A DNA stretch of 64,000 bases, taken from Desulfosporosinus lacus DSM 15449 (GTDB taxonomy: Bacteria > Bacillota > Desulfitobacteriia > Desulfitobacteriales > Desulfitobacteriaceae). Below, in pieces: positions 8,508 to 17,110 of the stretch. The stretch covers positions 1 to 64,000 of the forward strand of contig NZ_FQXJ01000013.1 in the NCBI RefSeq assembly GCF_900129935.1, written 5' to 3'. The notes beneath the pieces were generated by a model. That model was not told the DNA's origin and searched no databases. It saw only the letters and a program-made list of their open reading frames with translations. The position numbers and the translations under genes are program-made. The number at the start of each line of letters is the position of its first letter. Within the stretch, counting starts at the first letter, position 1.

Positions 8508-9392
8508 CTAGTCCCATTTAGGGTTCAATTCACCATCAGACGTTGAAATAATTCCGTATAAATCAGGTCGACGATCTCGAAAAATTCCCCACTCAAGTCG
8601 CTGCGTTTCTAGCTGTTCCAAGTCAAAATCAGCAACAAGCACGGTTTCTTCTGTACGGCCAGCTTCAATAACTTTATTCCCTTGCGGACCCGCAATGAAG
8701 GAAGATCCATAGAACGTGATATTGGAATCATCGTCCTCCTCAACTCCGATTCTGTTAGAAGCAATCACGGGAATTAGGTTTGCTGCTGCATGCCCAAGCA
8801 TACAGGTCTGCCAATGTTCTTTGGAGTCAATCAATCCATCTTGAGGCTCTGAACCAATAGCTGTTGGATAAAAAAGCAACTCGGCACCCATCAGAGCCAT
8901 ACATCGGGCAGCTTCGGGATACCATTGATCCCAGCAGACTCCGACACCAATTTTGCCAAAACGCGTATTCCAGACTTTAAAACCTGTATCTCCTGGATTA
9001 AAATAGAACTTTTCTTCATACCCCGGGCCATCTGGAATATGACTCTTGCGATACTTTCCCAGCACCTCTCCATTAGCATCAATGACAGCCAGAGAGTTAT
9101 AACGCGCATAGTTTTTTTTCTCATAGAAGCTGATCGGCAACACAAGCTGAAGCTCTTCAGCTACCTTTTTAAAGTGCTTTACCGCTTGATTCTGCTCTAG
9201 TTCTGTGGCGTACGTATAATACTTAGATTTTTCTTTTTGACAGAAATATGGGGTTTCAAACAACTCTTGCAACAAGATAATCTGAGCACCCTTTGCAGCG
9301 GCTTCCCTTACTAAGACGTCCGCCTTAGCAATGTTTTCTTCGATACTCTCAGTACAACTCATCTGAGTAGCCGCAACTTTGACGTTTCTCAC
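8508..9392 (-). CDS. aguB: N-carbamoylputrescine amidase
   Basis: This nitrilase-superfamily enzyme converts N-carbamoylputrescine to putrescine, CO2 and ammonia. The Glu-Lys-Cys triad is E43 (LLQELFETP), K116 (KYRKSHIPDG) and C153 (GVCWDQWYPE). I place the start at GTG 9392 (294 aa) because GAGGAGG lies 8 nt upstream and the GTG overlaps the aguA stop as GTGA, a sign of translational coupling. A longer frame to 9431 is open but lacks a ribosome binding site and family homology. It forms a two-gene operon with aguA. Confidence 0.93.
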   Translation of the reverse strand: MRNVKVAATQMSCTESIEENIAKADVLVREAAAKGAQIILLQELFETPYFCQKEKSKYYTYATELEQNQAVKHFKKVAEELQLVLPISFYEKKNYARYNSLAVIDANGEVLGKYRKSHIPDGPGYEEKFYFNPGDTGFKVWNTRFGKIGVGVCWDQWYPEAARCMALMGAELLFYPTAIGSEPQDGLIDSKEHWQTCMLGHAAANLIPVIASNRIGVEEDDDSNITFYGSSFIAGPQGNKVIEAGRTEETVLVADFDLEQLETQRLEWGIFRDRRPDLYGIISTSDGELNPKWD

Positions 9393-10432
9393 ATTTGATT
9401 CCTCCTCACTGGCATCTGTTGAGTTGCACAATGAACATTTCCACCCTCTCGAATAAGCCCCATTCCATTAACTGGACGGATCCGCCTCTGAGGAAATGTT
9501 TGGCTCAACATTTGTACCGCTAACTCATCAGCCTCTTTTGCCTTTCCCCCAAAAATCGGCAAAATAATTCCTTCATTAACAAAGTAAAAGTTTAAATAAC
9601 TCAAGGTTAATCGTTCATTAGAAACTGGATCATACATTTTAGGAGGTTGTTGAATAGGTATAATTTCAAAGGACCTTCCTTTGGCGTCTGTCTCCTTTTT
9701 TAAAATTTCAACATTCTCTTTGGTAATCCTATAATTTTCATCCTTAGGATCTTCACAAATCTGAAGCAGGATTTTACCCGGAGCTGCAAAACAGGCAAGA
9801 TTATCTACATGACCATCAGTCTCATCCCCATCTAGGCCTTTTTTTAACCAGATCACTTTCTGGATATTGAGAAATCTCTTTAACTCAACTTCAATCTGTT
9901 CTCTTGTTAAATCAGGGTTTCGATTAAGATTTAAGAGGCACTGCTCCGTAGTCAGCAGTGTACCTTCTCCGTCCACATGGAAGGAGCCTCCTTCCATAAC
10001 CAGAGGGGCATCAAATCGTTTTACTCCGACATGATTTAAGATTTTCGAGGCTACAAGATCGTCTAAATCCCACGGGGAGTATTTGCCGCCCCAAGCATTA
10101 AACTTCCAATTGACCCCCGCCACATCCCCGCCATCACGGACAAGAAATGTAGGTCCATTATCCCTCAGCCACGCATCATTATGCTCAATAGCCAAGAGTT
10201 CAATCTGTTCACCATGAAATAAGCTTGAAAGCTTCCCCAAATCCTCTGAACTCACCACCACCGTTACCGGCTCAAATTCAGCTATTGCTTGAATAATCTC
10301 TGTATAGCCCTTGCAAACAGCATCATAATCCTCAGGGTAACACATAGAAGCCTTTATTGGCCATGAAATAAAGGTACGCGCATGCTTGATCCACTCCGGC
10401 GGCATCTTATAGTTTGATTTAATTGGATACAT
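9389..10432 (-). CDS. aguA: agmatine deiminase
   Basis: This 347-aa enzyme of the bacterial agmatine deiminase / porphyromonas-type peptidylarginine deiminase family turns agmatine into N-carbamoylputrescine. Visible signatures are an N-terminal FISWP segment, LLAIEHNDAWLRDNGPTF, DGDETDGHVDNLACF and the catalytic Cys C335 in GGNVHCATQQ. The next gene performs the following step, so together they make putrescine from agmatine. No arginine decarboxylase is nearby. The stop overlaps the aguB start by 4 nt. Confidence 0.93.
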   Translation of the reverse strand: MYPIKSNYKMPPEWIKHARTFISWPIKASMCYPEDYDAVCKGYTEIIQAIAEFEPVTVVVSSEDLGKLSSLFHGEQIELLAIEHNDAWLRDNGPTFLVRDGGDVAGVNWKFNAWGGKYSPWDLDDLVASKILNHVGVKRFDAPLVMEGGSFHVDGEGTLLTTEQCLLNLNRNPDLTREQIEVELKRFLNIQKVIWLKKGLDGDETDGHVDNLACFAAPGKILLQICEDPKDENYRITKENVEILKKETDAKGRSFEIIPIQQPPKMYDPVSNERLTLSYLNFYFVNEGIILPIFGGKAKEADELAVQMLSQTFPQRRIRPVNGMGLIREGGNVHCATQQMPVRRNQM

Positions 10433-10720
10433 TTATAATCCCTCATATTCTAAATTTGTAACTTTAGCATTCTGCCTCAACACTATACTGAATATAGCCT
10501 TTACAACCCGGTTTTGGCAATACTATTTTCAGAATCATAATACATAATTCCTCCTGCCGTCTCAGGTATCACAAATATAATGAAGTTTCCGGTCAAAATT
10601 ACGCATAGAGCTTTATACATATTTTCACTCATATTAGGCAATTTATCCGCACTTAAAAACTATCAAGCATTATAAATGCTAATCTAATACACCTTTTGAT
10701 ACAAATGCCAGACTCATATC

Positions 10721-10773
10721 AAAAAAGCACCTACAGGCTAAACACTCTTTTGAAGTGTCCAGTCTATAGGCAC
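10721..10773 (-). terminator. long-stem terminator of the 44-codon gene
   Basis: On the minus strand a roughly 20-bp imperfect stem, GTGCCTATAGACTGGACACT against its partner ending CTGTAGGTGC, with a short AAAA loop is followed by TTTTTTG. It is the first terminator after the 10853-10987 ORF. Confidence 0.85.
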
Positions 10774-10852
10774 CGATTAATTTTCTTACGTACGCTTTTG
10801 ATTCAAGTGTATTGATCGTTTATTTACCGAGTCTCTTGTGAATCAGTCATTC

Positions 10853-10987
10853 TTATCTTTGCAATGAATTTTCCGGTTTAACGTTTTGAGTTTCAGATTT
10901 ATGATTAACTGAAAGAGTCATATAGCATAATCCATACCCTAAAACCGAAAAACAGATAGCAGTTAGCAAAAAATCTAATCCTTCCAT
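10853..10987 (-). CDS. 44-aa single-span membrane peptide
   Basis: The ATG stands behind GGGAGGGG. The product has a hydrophobic helix at residues 5-26 (LDFLLTAICFSVLGYGLCYM) and a polar tail of about 18 residues. It has its own terminator and a leader of about 190 nt with at least three hairpins, so it is a self-contained transcript. I do not recognise the family. It resembles KdpF and other regulatory membrane peptides only in size and topology, and no kdp genes are nearby. Coding status rests on the strong ribosome binding site, the clean helix and the terminator. Confidence 0.6.
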   Translation of the reverse strand: MEGLDFLLTAICFSVLGYGLCYMTLSVNHKSETQNVKPENSLQR

Positions 10988-11063
10988 ACGAGCCCCTCCC
11001 TTTCAATTAACCATATTTAAAACGGTAACGAAATGTTTGATAACTTTGAGCAACAGCATGTAC

Positions 11064-11160
11064 CACTGAGCGGCAACGTCCACGTCTAGACTTACCGCTC
11101 AGTTATCCAACTACCGTCATGGATCAGGCCTTGATACCAGACTCGTTGGAACAACTCCCC
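11064..11160 (-). promoter_or_regulatory. structured 5' leader of the 44-codon gene (unidentified)
   Basis: Read on the minus strand, TCCAAC/GTTGGA (11145-11150 with 11106-11111) encloses GGTATCA/TGATCC (11132-11138 with 11121-11126). Next comes an 8-bp hairpin CTGAGCGG/CCGCTCAG (11095-11102 with 11066-11073). It sits between an AT-rich promoter zone near 11170-11250 and the ATG at 10987. I compared it from memory with the common riboswitch classes and found no match. Confidence 0.5.
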
Positions 11161-11280
11161 CTTTTAAGGAAGTTCTCTATATATATTCTAAACTAATTGT
11201 CTTGAATATATATAAACAATTTATTAACAAATTATAAACTATTTTCTCCTAATCAATGTTACATTTGTCTCCTATATATA

Positions 11281-11340
11281 GCAAAGAAATCCCCAATTGA
11301 TTCATGCACTGCACAAACCTCAATTGAGGATTTCTTTGCT
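11281..11340. repeat. 20-bp inverted repeat downstream of the 95-aa gene
   Basis: GCAAAGAAATCC at 11281 and its complement at the 11340 end, plus the inner CAATTGA/TCAATTG, make a stem of about 19 bp with one mismatch and a 20-nt loop. It abuts the stop of the 11349 gene. There is no T-run, so it may serve as an mRNA-stabilising or bidirectional terminator-like hairpin. Confidence 0.55.
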
Positions 11341-11348
11341 CAAACGAC

Positions 11349-11636
11349 TTATAATCTTTCATACTCACCATTTGCATTTAGATATTGGATATCAATACAT
11401 CCATAGTACTCCCCATACATATCAAGCGGATCAAATCCACTCTTGCGAGTACAATCATCTGAATATCCGATATAGTAGACTTCTTGATCGTGGTCTCGCA
11501 TACGGAATATATACTGCGGTTCAGATTCAAACTTCTTAATAAGCTGATTGAATTCCTCTGTACCCTTTTTAGCCTCTGAGCTGAAGTACTCAGTGAAATT
11601 CTTCTTTTCAAGGCAATTTTCAGTAATTTTGAACAT
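11349..11636 (-). CDS. hypothetical protein (95 aa)
   Basis: I use the ATG at 11636 because GAAAGGG lies about 8 nt upstream; an extension to 11720 has no ribosome binding site. The product, opening MFKITENCLEKKNFTEYF, is acidic and aromatic, with a C-terminal DMYGEYYGCIDIQYL stretch and no membrane segment. I do not recognise a family. It stands alone between the peptide gene's promoter region and the palindrome region. Confidence 0.6.
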   Translation of the reverse strand: MFKITENCLEKKNFTEYFSSEAKKGTEEFNQLIKKFESEPQYIFRMRDHDQEVYYIGYSDDCTRKSGFDPLDMYGEYYGCIDIQYLNANGEYERL

Positions 11637-11958
11637 AAAAACAACCCTTTCATTTACAATTCGATTCCTAAGGTAATTTCGAAAAATCAAATCACTAACA
11701 GAAACAACCATGTCTTTCAATATCCCAGGTTTCTATGCTAAGCTTAGCTAAGACCATTTATCATAACACGTTATACTAAGTCAGGCTGACATAATTAATT
11801 AGAACTTGCTAATTTATCGAAAAGCCTAGATTTTTCAAGGGTTTACGGGTAGTTTTGCGTAATATGTGCATGGAAAAACATCCTTTGGCGTCAAAAACCG
11901 TGCACAGGGAGTTAAAAACGATGTAGCGTAAACCAAATGTTACAGTCAGACTCGGCCG

Positions 11959-12004
11959 GGCTTGTACCAAGAATCTTACGCGCGTAAGATTCTTGGTACA
12001 AGCC
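11959..12004. repeat. perfect 46-nt palindrome with no loop
   Basis: The 23 bases from 11959 to 11981 (beginning GGCTTGTACCAAG) are the exact reverse complement of 11982-12004, centred on GCGC. With a 3-nt bulge the pairing extends outward through CTCGGC/CGAG. The region 11721-12319 shows no gene; this is its main landmark. Such spacer-free palindromes can extrude as cruciforms and often mark mobile-element or recombination sites. Confidence 0.85.
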
Positions 12005-12319
12005 GAGGAGAAGCCTCCCACCCTTGTCGGGATAGCCCAAAGTCAGAGTTGGATATTGGGGCGGAAAAATTGTGTAATATTCTAGTTGCCTAAGTAGGAA
12101 AAAGGGGGTTCGTTTGCAAACCCTAATTATATAATAACAAAATTTTTAGCCGCTTCCAACTCTATTTCAACACAAATTGAGTCGATCTTCCGACATACAA
12201 CTGCGTACCTCGGAAAAACATGCCTTGCTCTTTTGAAATCCCCAACCTACACTTCGTTAAGAACGAAAACACTGGTTCTCATTAAACTAGAAAATCAAAT
12301 AATGAAGGGAGACTATTAT

Positions 12320-13165
12320 ATGCTTCACGGCGAAAACGGACGTGATGGCGACTTCGGAGAAAAACCAACTAAGAGAAATAATAAAACCATCTTTAGTATC
12401 GTTATCACAGCTTTCTTGGGCCTGCTAAATTTCAGTAAACTTGCTGTAATTGCCAAGCTCCTCTTTGGGCTTCTAAAGGCGTCTAAATTTGCAGGAACCT
12501 TTATAAGTATGGGATTGACAGTCGTTCTGTATGCCCAAATATATGGTTGGTTATTTGCAGTGGGTTTTGTTGCCGTCATTTTCGTTCACGAGATGGGTCA
12601 TTACATTACGAGTAAAAAACTTGGGCTAGACGTATCTGCTCCAACGTTCATTCCTTTTCTTGGTGCTTTCATAAAAATGAAGAGTATGCCCAAAAGTGTC
12701 CGTGAAGAGGCAATAACAGCTATTGGCGGTCCAGTAGCGGGGGCGTTTATCACGTTTGTTTGCTTGGGGCTATATTATCTAATGAGTAATCCCTATTGGG
12801 CAGGATTAGCCTATCTTAGCGCTTTCATAAATCTCTTTAATCTCCTCCCCTTCGGCTCCTTAGACGGGGGTAGAATTTCAAAGGCGATTTCCCCCTTTAT
12901 TTGGTTGATAGGACTAGTTATGGCTCTCTTTCTCATTTGGAAACTGCATGCCTATATACTGCTGATTATCTTATTCTTTGGGGTTTACGAAGTCATCACC
13001 ATGTATCGGCAAAAATCAGTGACTACTCAATATTTGAGCGTGGCGCCTAGTTTCAGGTTAAAGATTGGGTTCTCCTATCTTATGCTGATCGCTGTTTTAG
13101 CTTTTTTAATGATGTATTCGTTAGATATCTCTAAGACATTTACTGACTCGCTTCACATCCGATAA
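12320..13165 (+). CDS. M50-family site-2 protease-like membrane metalloprotease
   Basis: This 281-aa protein has several membrane helices. The zinc motif is HEMGH at residues 90-94, within a FVHEMGHYITSKKLGL segment, and the second motif LLPFGSLDGGR supplies the Asp (about residue 182). GGPVAG between them is typical of the M50B/SpoIVFB-like group. Such enzymes cut membrane-bound factors, but no substrate is suggested here. I choose ATG 12320 because AAGGGAG lies 8 nt upstream; an open extension to 12233 lacks this. Its last 13 nt overlap the convergent hyuB gene. Confidence 0.88.
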   Translation: MLHGENGRDGDFGEKPTKRNNKTIFSIVITAFLGLLNFSKLAVIAKLLFGLLKASKFAGTFISMGLTVVLYAQIYGWLFAVGFVAVIFVHEMGHYITSKKLGLDVSAPTFIPFLGAFIKMKSMPKSVREEAITAIGGPVAGAFITFVCLGLYYLMSNPYWAGLAYLSAFINLFNLLPFGSLDGGRISKAISPFIWLIGLVMALFLIWKLHAYILLIILFFGVYEVITMYRQKSVTTQYLSVAPSFRLKIGFSYLMLIAVLAFLMMYSLDISKTFTDSLHIR

Positions 13166-14895
13166 CCCATTAACCGAAGCTCATCAGTTGCTGCCCAATC
13201 CACTCCTTCCTTGGATAGGGCGACTCCATAATCCTGCTTAGCCTTGCTCGCAGAAATAACTCCATTTAAGAAGTCTTGCCATACACTCTCAGTGGCTCTC
13301 CGCCAAGGATCTCCCCACCCTCCTCCACCTGAGGAAACTACTGTAAGTACTGTCCCCTTCGGCAACAAACGCGCACTTTCTTTACTCGCCAGAGAAATTT
13401 TTTCTCCATCTACTGTTGCCAATTCAACACGGTTTAAACTTCCAGGCTGCCCTGAAGCTGTACCGAACGGAGGAACCTTCATCCCATCCCCAAACATCAC
13501 AATATTTGTGGGTTCACCATTAAACTGTATGCTATAACGAATTCCTGGTCCCCCGCGCCACATTCCGGCTCCTGCGCTATCCATTTCGATTTCATGGCAC
13601 AAGGTTAAATGTGGGTATTGGATTTCATTAGCTTCTATGTTTGGTGCACGAACTCCTCCATAGTTCGACAATGGAGCCATATAAGGATAACCATCCCTTC
13701 CCGCTATCCCCCCGCCTGAACCCAAGGCACAAAAAGCAAATCCCACATAAAATTCTTGATTGCGAGGGTCGATTCCATAAAACGATGGACCGCAATAACG
13801 TCCAAAACCAGCAGGCAATCGCTCACCTGCTACGGAGTCTAATGCTTGGAATATAGCACTAATGATTTCACTTGCCGGAGTCAGTGTACTTAACGTTACT
13901 GGCGCCGGTTCATGTGGATTAACTAAACTGCCCTTAGGTAAAAGAACCTTAATCGCTCGAAAAGCTCCACTATTTCGAGGAATATCAGGACCAAGCGCCC
14001 AAAGCGCACCAATCCAAGCAGCAGTAGTACTTGTTACCAATGCTGAGTTGACAAAGCCTTTGACTTGAGGATCAGTGCCCTCAAAATCCAGCATCATTTC
14101 CTCTCCTTTAATCTTAACTGTCACCTTGATTTTAATGGGATTTGTTTGAAATCCATCATCATCTACCCACTCTACGCCCGTATAATCACCATCTGGCATA
14201 CCCCTAATTGCTTGACGCGTGAGTCTTTCGGCATGATCCAGAAGATATCCCACTGCCCCTTTTATCCTAGTCGGAGAGTAGTTATAGAGCAACTCTCTTA
14301 AACGAACAACTCCAATCTTGTTAGCACCTATTTGGGCCCATAAATCATTTTGAAGCATGTGCGGATTTCTGACATTTTGAGTGATCAGATCCATAACCTC
14401 ATTAAAGACCTGCCCTTTGCTTACAAGTTTAATCGGCGGAATGCGCAGTCCTTCCTGAAAAATCTCAGTTGCTTTGGCGTTATAACTACCAGCAACAGAT
14501 CCTCCAATATCTCCGTGATGGGCCCTGCTGACACAGTAGAAAAGGACCTTTCCCTCCACAACTAACGGGGTGATAATACCGATATCCGGGAGATGGTTTC
14601 CTCCTTGATAAGGATCATTGATGATAAAGACATCTCCCTCTTCAACTTGCCCCGAGTATTTACGAATCACTTCTTTAATGCTAAACGTGCCAGCGGCAGC
14701 TAAAATCGGTATGCCATTAATCTGAGAGACTAAATCTCCATCCCCGTTACATATGCCACAGGCAAAATCACAGGCCTCCGCAAAGATAGGTGAACGAGAC
14801 GACCGCTCTAAGGCATAGCCCATTTCTTTAGTAATCGTATCCAAACGGTTAGCAATCACTGCCCGTTCAATAACTTCATCCAACTTGGCATTCAT
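13153..14895 (-). CDS. hyuB: hydantoinase B / oxoprolinase-type subunit
   Basis: This 580-aa HyuB-family protein has the hallmark stretch FIINDPYQGGNHLPDIGIIT near residue 90 and later glycine-rich segments such as MWRGGPGIRYSI and the VVSSGGGGWGDPW end. It pairs with HyuA as an ATP-dependent complex acting on a hydantoin, 5-oxoproline or ketone-like substrate. The upstream UbiD-type enzyme suggests a carboxylation/decarboxylation step, but the substrate is unknown. The ATG lies 2 nt after the hyuA stop. It is third in the ubiD-hyuA-hyuB operon, and its stop overlaps the convergent M50 gene. Confidence 0.9.
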   Translation of the reverse strand: MNAKLDEVIERAVIANRLDTITKEMGYALERSSRSPIFAEACDFACGICNGDGDLVSQINGIPILAAAGTFSIKEVIRKYSGQVEEGDVFIINDPYQGGNHLPDIGIITPLVVEGKVLFYCVSRAHHGDIGGSVAGSYNAKATEIFQEGLRIPPIKLVSKGQVFNEVMDLITQNVRNPHMLQNDLWAQIGANKIGVVRLRELLYNYSPTRIKGAVGYLLDHAERLTRQAIRGMPDGDYTGVEWVDDDGFQTNPIKIKVTVKIKGEEMMLDFEGTDPQVKGFVNSALVTSTTAAWIGALWALGPDIPRNSGAFRAIKVLLPKGSLVNPHEPAPVTLSTLTPASEIISAIFQALDSVAGERLPAGFGRYCGPSFYGIDPRNQEFYVGFAFCALGSGGGIAGRDGYPYMAPLSNYGGVRAPNIEANEIQYPHLTLCHEIEMDSAGAGMWRGGPGIRYSIQFNGEPTNIVMFGDGMKVPPFGTASGQPGSLNRVELATVDGEKISLASKESARLLPKGTVLTVVSSGGGGWGDPWRRATESVWQDFLNGVISASKAKQDYGVALSKEGVDWAATDELRLMGYRM

Positions 14896-14897
14896 AG

Positions 14898-17000
14898 TTA
14901 ACGTCCATCCTTTCCTATCTTAATAATCAAATTTCTTACCTGATCAAGTTCAGCCTGCCAATTTTCTTCTATTAAAATCGTTGTGAACTCTTTTATTATT
15001 AAAGCGGGACCCTGCAAATGCATTCCCATCTCTAAATCTTGCCAACGGAAAATCTTAACTTCCTGAAAAGCCCCCTGTAAATAGACTAAGCGTACTTCAT
15101 TTGCTTTTGATAAGGTTGAACTCTTTTCATATCTTTGAATATCCTTAGTGTTGCCCCAACCAGCTCTTAGTCCTAATCTGCTCTGAAGTGATCTCTCCTT
15201 CTCCTGAGCCAACAACCGAAGATTAACCAGTATCAGAGACTTCTCCAGCTGACTATAACCATATAGTCTCTGGTGAGCTTCATGAAACCCCTTATCTAAC
15301 TGTTGCCAAACTTCTTGATCAGTTGCATCGCCCACTATGGCAACGTTAATTTCATGATGTTGATCGGGGTACTTTAAATCAGCCGACCAAACATATTCGC
15401 GTTGATCTGCACACACCCCTAACCGAGACAACTCTCGATTCGCCTGAGATTGCAACTCTAGTATGACTTGGTTCCAACTTGGACCAGGCACTTCTCCTAA
15501 CACTTCATAGAGGCTGCGCAAGACTTCAACCTGAAAACGAGCGTGATGTAATCCTTGAGCACAAAAAACAGGTGCCAGTTCCGGAACCACAACTTGTTGT
15601 ATCCCAACTCTCTCTGCTAAGGCAGTCGCAAACAGAGGCAGCGCTCCACCAACAGCCGCTAAAACAAAGGAACGAGGATCATACCCCTTTTTAACAGTCA
15701 TTAAATACACCGCATCCGCCATTAATGAAAGTGCGACTTGATAAATAGCATAGGCTGCTTCTGGAACAGATAAACCTAAAGGGAGAGCAACCTTCTTTTC
15801 AACAGCCTCACAGGCTAATTCTATATCCAATGGCATGCGTCCGCCTAAAAAATTCGAACCATCCAGTAACCCCATGATTAAAGCTGCATCCGTAATCGTC
15901 GGCTCTTGACCTCCTAGTCCGTAACAAGCCGGCCCCGGATTAGCACCTGCTGAATGCGGACCAACCCGAAGCATTCCGCCCTTGTCCAACCAAGCAATAC
16001 TTCCCCCGCCTGCCCCAACAGTATGGATATCTAACATCGGAATTTGGACAGGGTATCCAGCGATCTCCGCCTGAGAAGTCACCTCCATTTTACCTTGCCT
16101 GATTAAGGAAACATCAAAGCTGGTCCCTCCCATATCTCCCACCACTAATTCAGAAAATTCCTGTTCACGGGCCAGAGCCCACCCTCCCTTTACTCCTCCG
16201 GCCGGACCGGAAAAAAGAGTGTGCACGCCTCGCTTACTAGCTTGTATCAGATCAGTTAGACCACCATTATTTTGGGCAATTAAAATGGGTACTTGAAGAC
16301 CCTTATCACGCAAATAAGACCTTAGATCTTGTAAATAGTTACTCAAGACAGGGCTTAAACGTGCATTTAATACCGTCGTCGTGGTCCGTTCGTATTCTCC
16401 CAGTTGAGAAGAGAGTTCGGATGAAAGTGTAACGAAAACTTCAGGTAAAAACGCTTGCAAATGCTCCTTAAACACTAATTCATGCTCTGGATTACGACAA
16501 GCAAAGAGCAAACAAACTGCCACAGATTCTACTCCTTCTTGACGCAAAAACTCGGCAATTTCCTTTATTTGTGCTCTATCTGCTGTTTTGATCGACACAC
16601 CCTGGTAATCCATTCTTTCTCGTAAGCCAATACGCAGATGACGGGGGACAAGAACTGGAGGCAACGCAACACGAAAATCCCATTGCTCCGCCAAACGAGA
16701 ACGCCGCAATTCTAAAGCATCTCTAAACCCCTCCGTAGTTATTAGAGCAGTTTTTGCTCCCTGCCCCTGAAGCAAGGCGTTAATCCCAACCGTGGTTCCA
16801 AGAATGAATTTATCAGTTAGCCCAAGAAATTCTTCTAGAGATAAGTCAAACCCCTTCCCCAGCTCAGTCAAGCCCCGTATAATTGGTTCCAGAGGATTTT
16901 CATGACTTGAAGAAACTTTCGCTGTGAAAGTAGCTCCCTGTCGATCCCGAACAATAAAATCTGCAAACGTTCCGCCTACGTCAACTGCAATTTCGAACAT
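14898..17000 (-). CDS. hyuA: hydantoinase A / oxoprolinase-type ATPase subunit
   Basis: This 700-aa ASKHA-fold ATPase carries the N-terminal phosphate loop DVGGTFADFIV (residues 7-17), TLFSGPAGGVKGG near 261-273, and the second loop GDMGGTSFDVSLI at 288-300. It should activate the substrate by phosphorylation in partnership with HyuB, as in N-methylhydantoinase, 5-oxoprolinase and acetone/acetophenone carboxylases. Those families cannot be told apart by eye here. The start has GAGGG 5 nt upstream. It lies 110 nt downstream of ubiD with no terminator visible between, so the three genes probably form one transcript. Confidence 0.9.
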   Translation of the reverse strand: MFEIAVDVGGTFADFIVRDRQGATFTAKVSSSHENPLEPIIRGLTELGKGFDLSLEEFLGLTDKFILGTTVGINALLQGQGAKTALITTEGFRDALELRRSRLAEQWDFRVALPPVLVPRHLRIGLRERMDYQGVSIKTADRAQIKEIAEFLRQEGVESVAVCLLFACRNPEHELVFKEHLQAFLPEVFVTLSSELSSQLGEYERTTTTVLNARLSPVLSNYLQDLRSYLRDKGLQVPILIAQNNGGLTDLIQASKRGVHTLFSGPAGGVKGGWALAREQEFSELVVGDMGGTSFDVSLIRQGKMEVTSQAEIAGYPVQIPMLDIHTVGAGGGSIAWLDKGGMLRVGPHSAGANPGPACYGLGGQEPTITDAALIMGLLDGSNFLGGRMPLDIELACEAVEKKVALPLGLSVPEAAYAIYQVALSLMADAVYLMTVKKGYDPRSFVLAAVGGALPLFATALAERVGIQQVVVPELAPVFCAQGLHHARFQVEVLRSLYEVLGEVPGPSWNQVILELQSQANRELSRLGVCADQREYVWSADLKYPDQHHEINVAIVGDATDQEVWQQLDKGFHEAHQRLYGYSQLEKSLILVNLRLLAQEKERSLQSRLGLRAGWGNTKDIQRYEKSSTLSKANEVRLVYLQGAFQEVKIFRWQDLEMGMHLQGPALIIKEFTTILIEENWQAELDQVRNLIIKIGKDGR

Positions 17001-17110
17001 GGTATCCCTCTTCTTTCAATAACTTAAAGCTTATTATTAGGGTAAAAGTGTCAATATCCCTCTCATAAATGATTGTTCTTAGAAAGGACCTCTTCATCTT
17101 TATACCTTCT

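Noticed and set aside
10853-11200. c-di-GMP, M-box and manganese riboswitch identity for the structured leader
   Set aside because: Some short words resemble each class (for example GGTAG-GGAT-AACTGA for GEMM), but the essential conserved blocks are missing.
11809-12021. 70-codon minus-strand frame covering the palindrome
   Set aside because: The start lacks a ribosome binding site and the frame reads through the palindrome, so it looks like chance coding or a repeat artefact.
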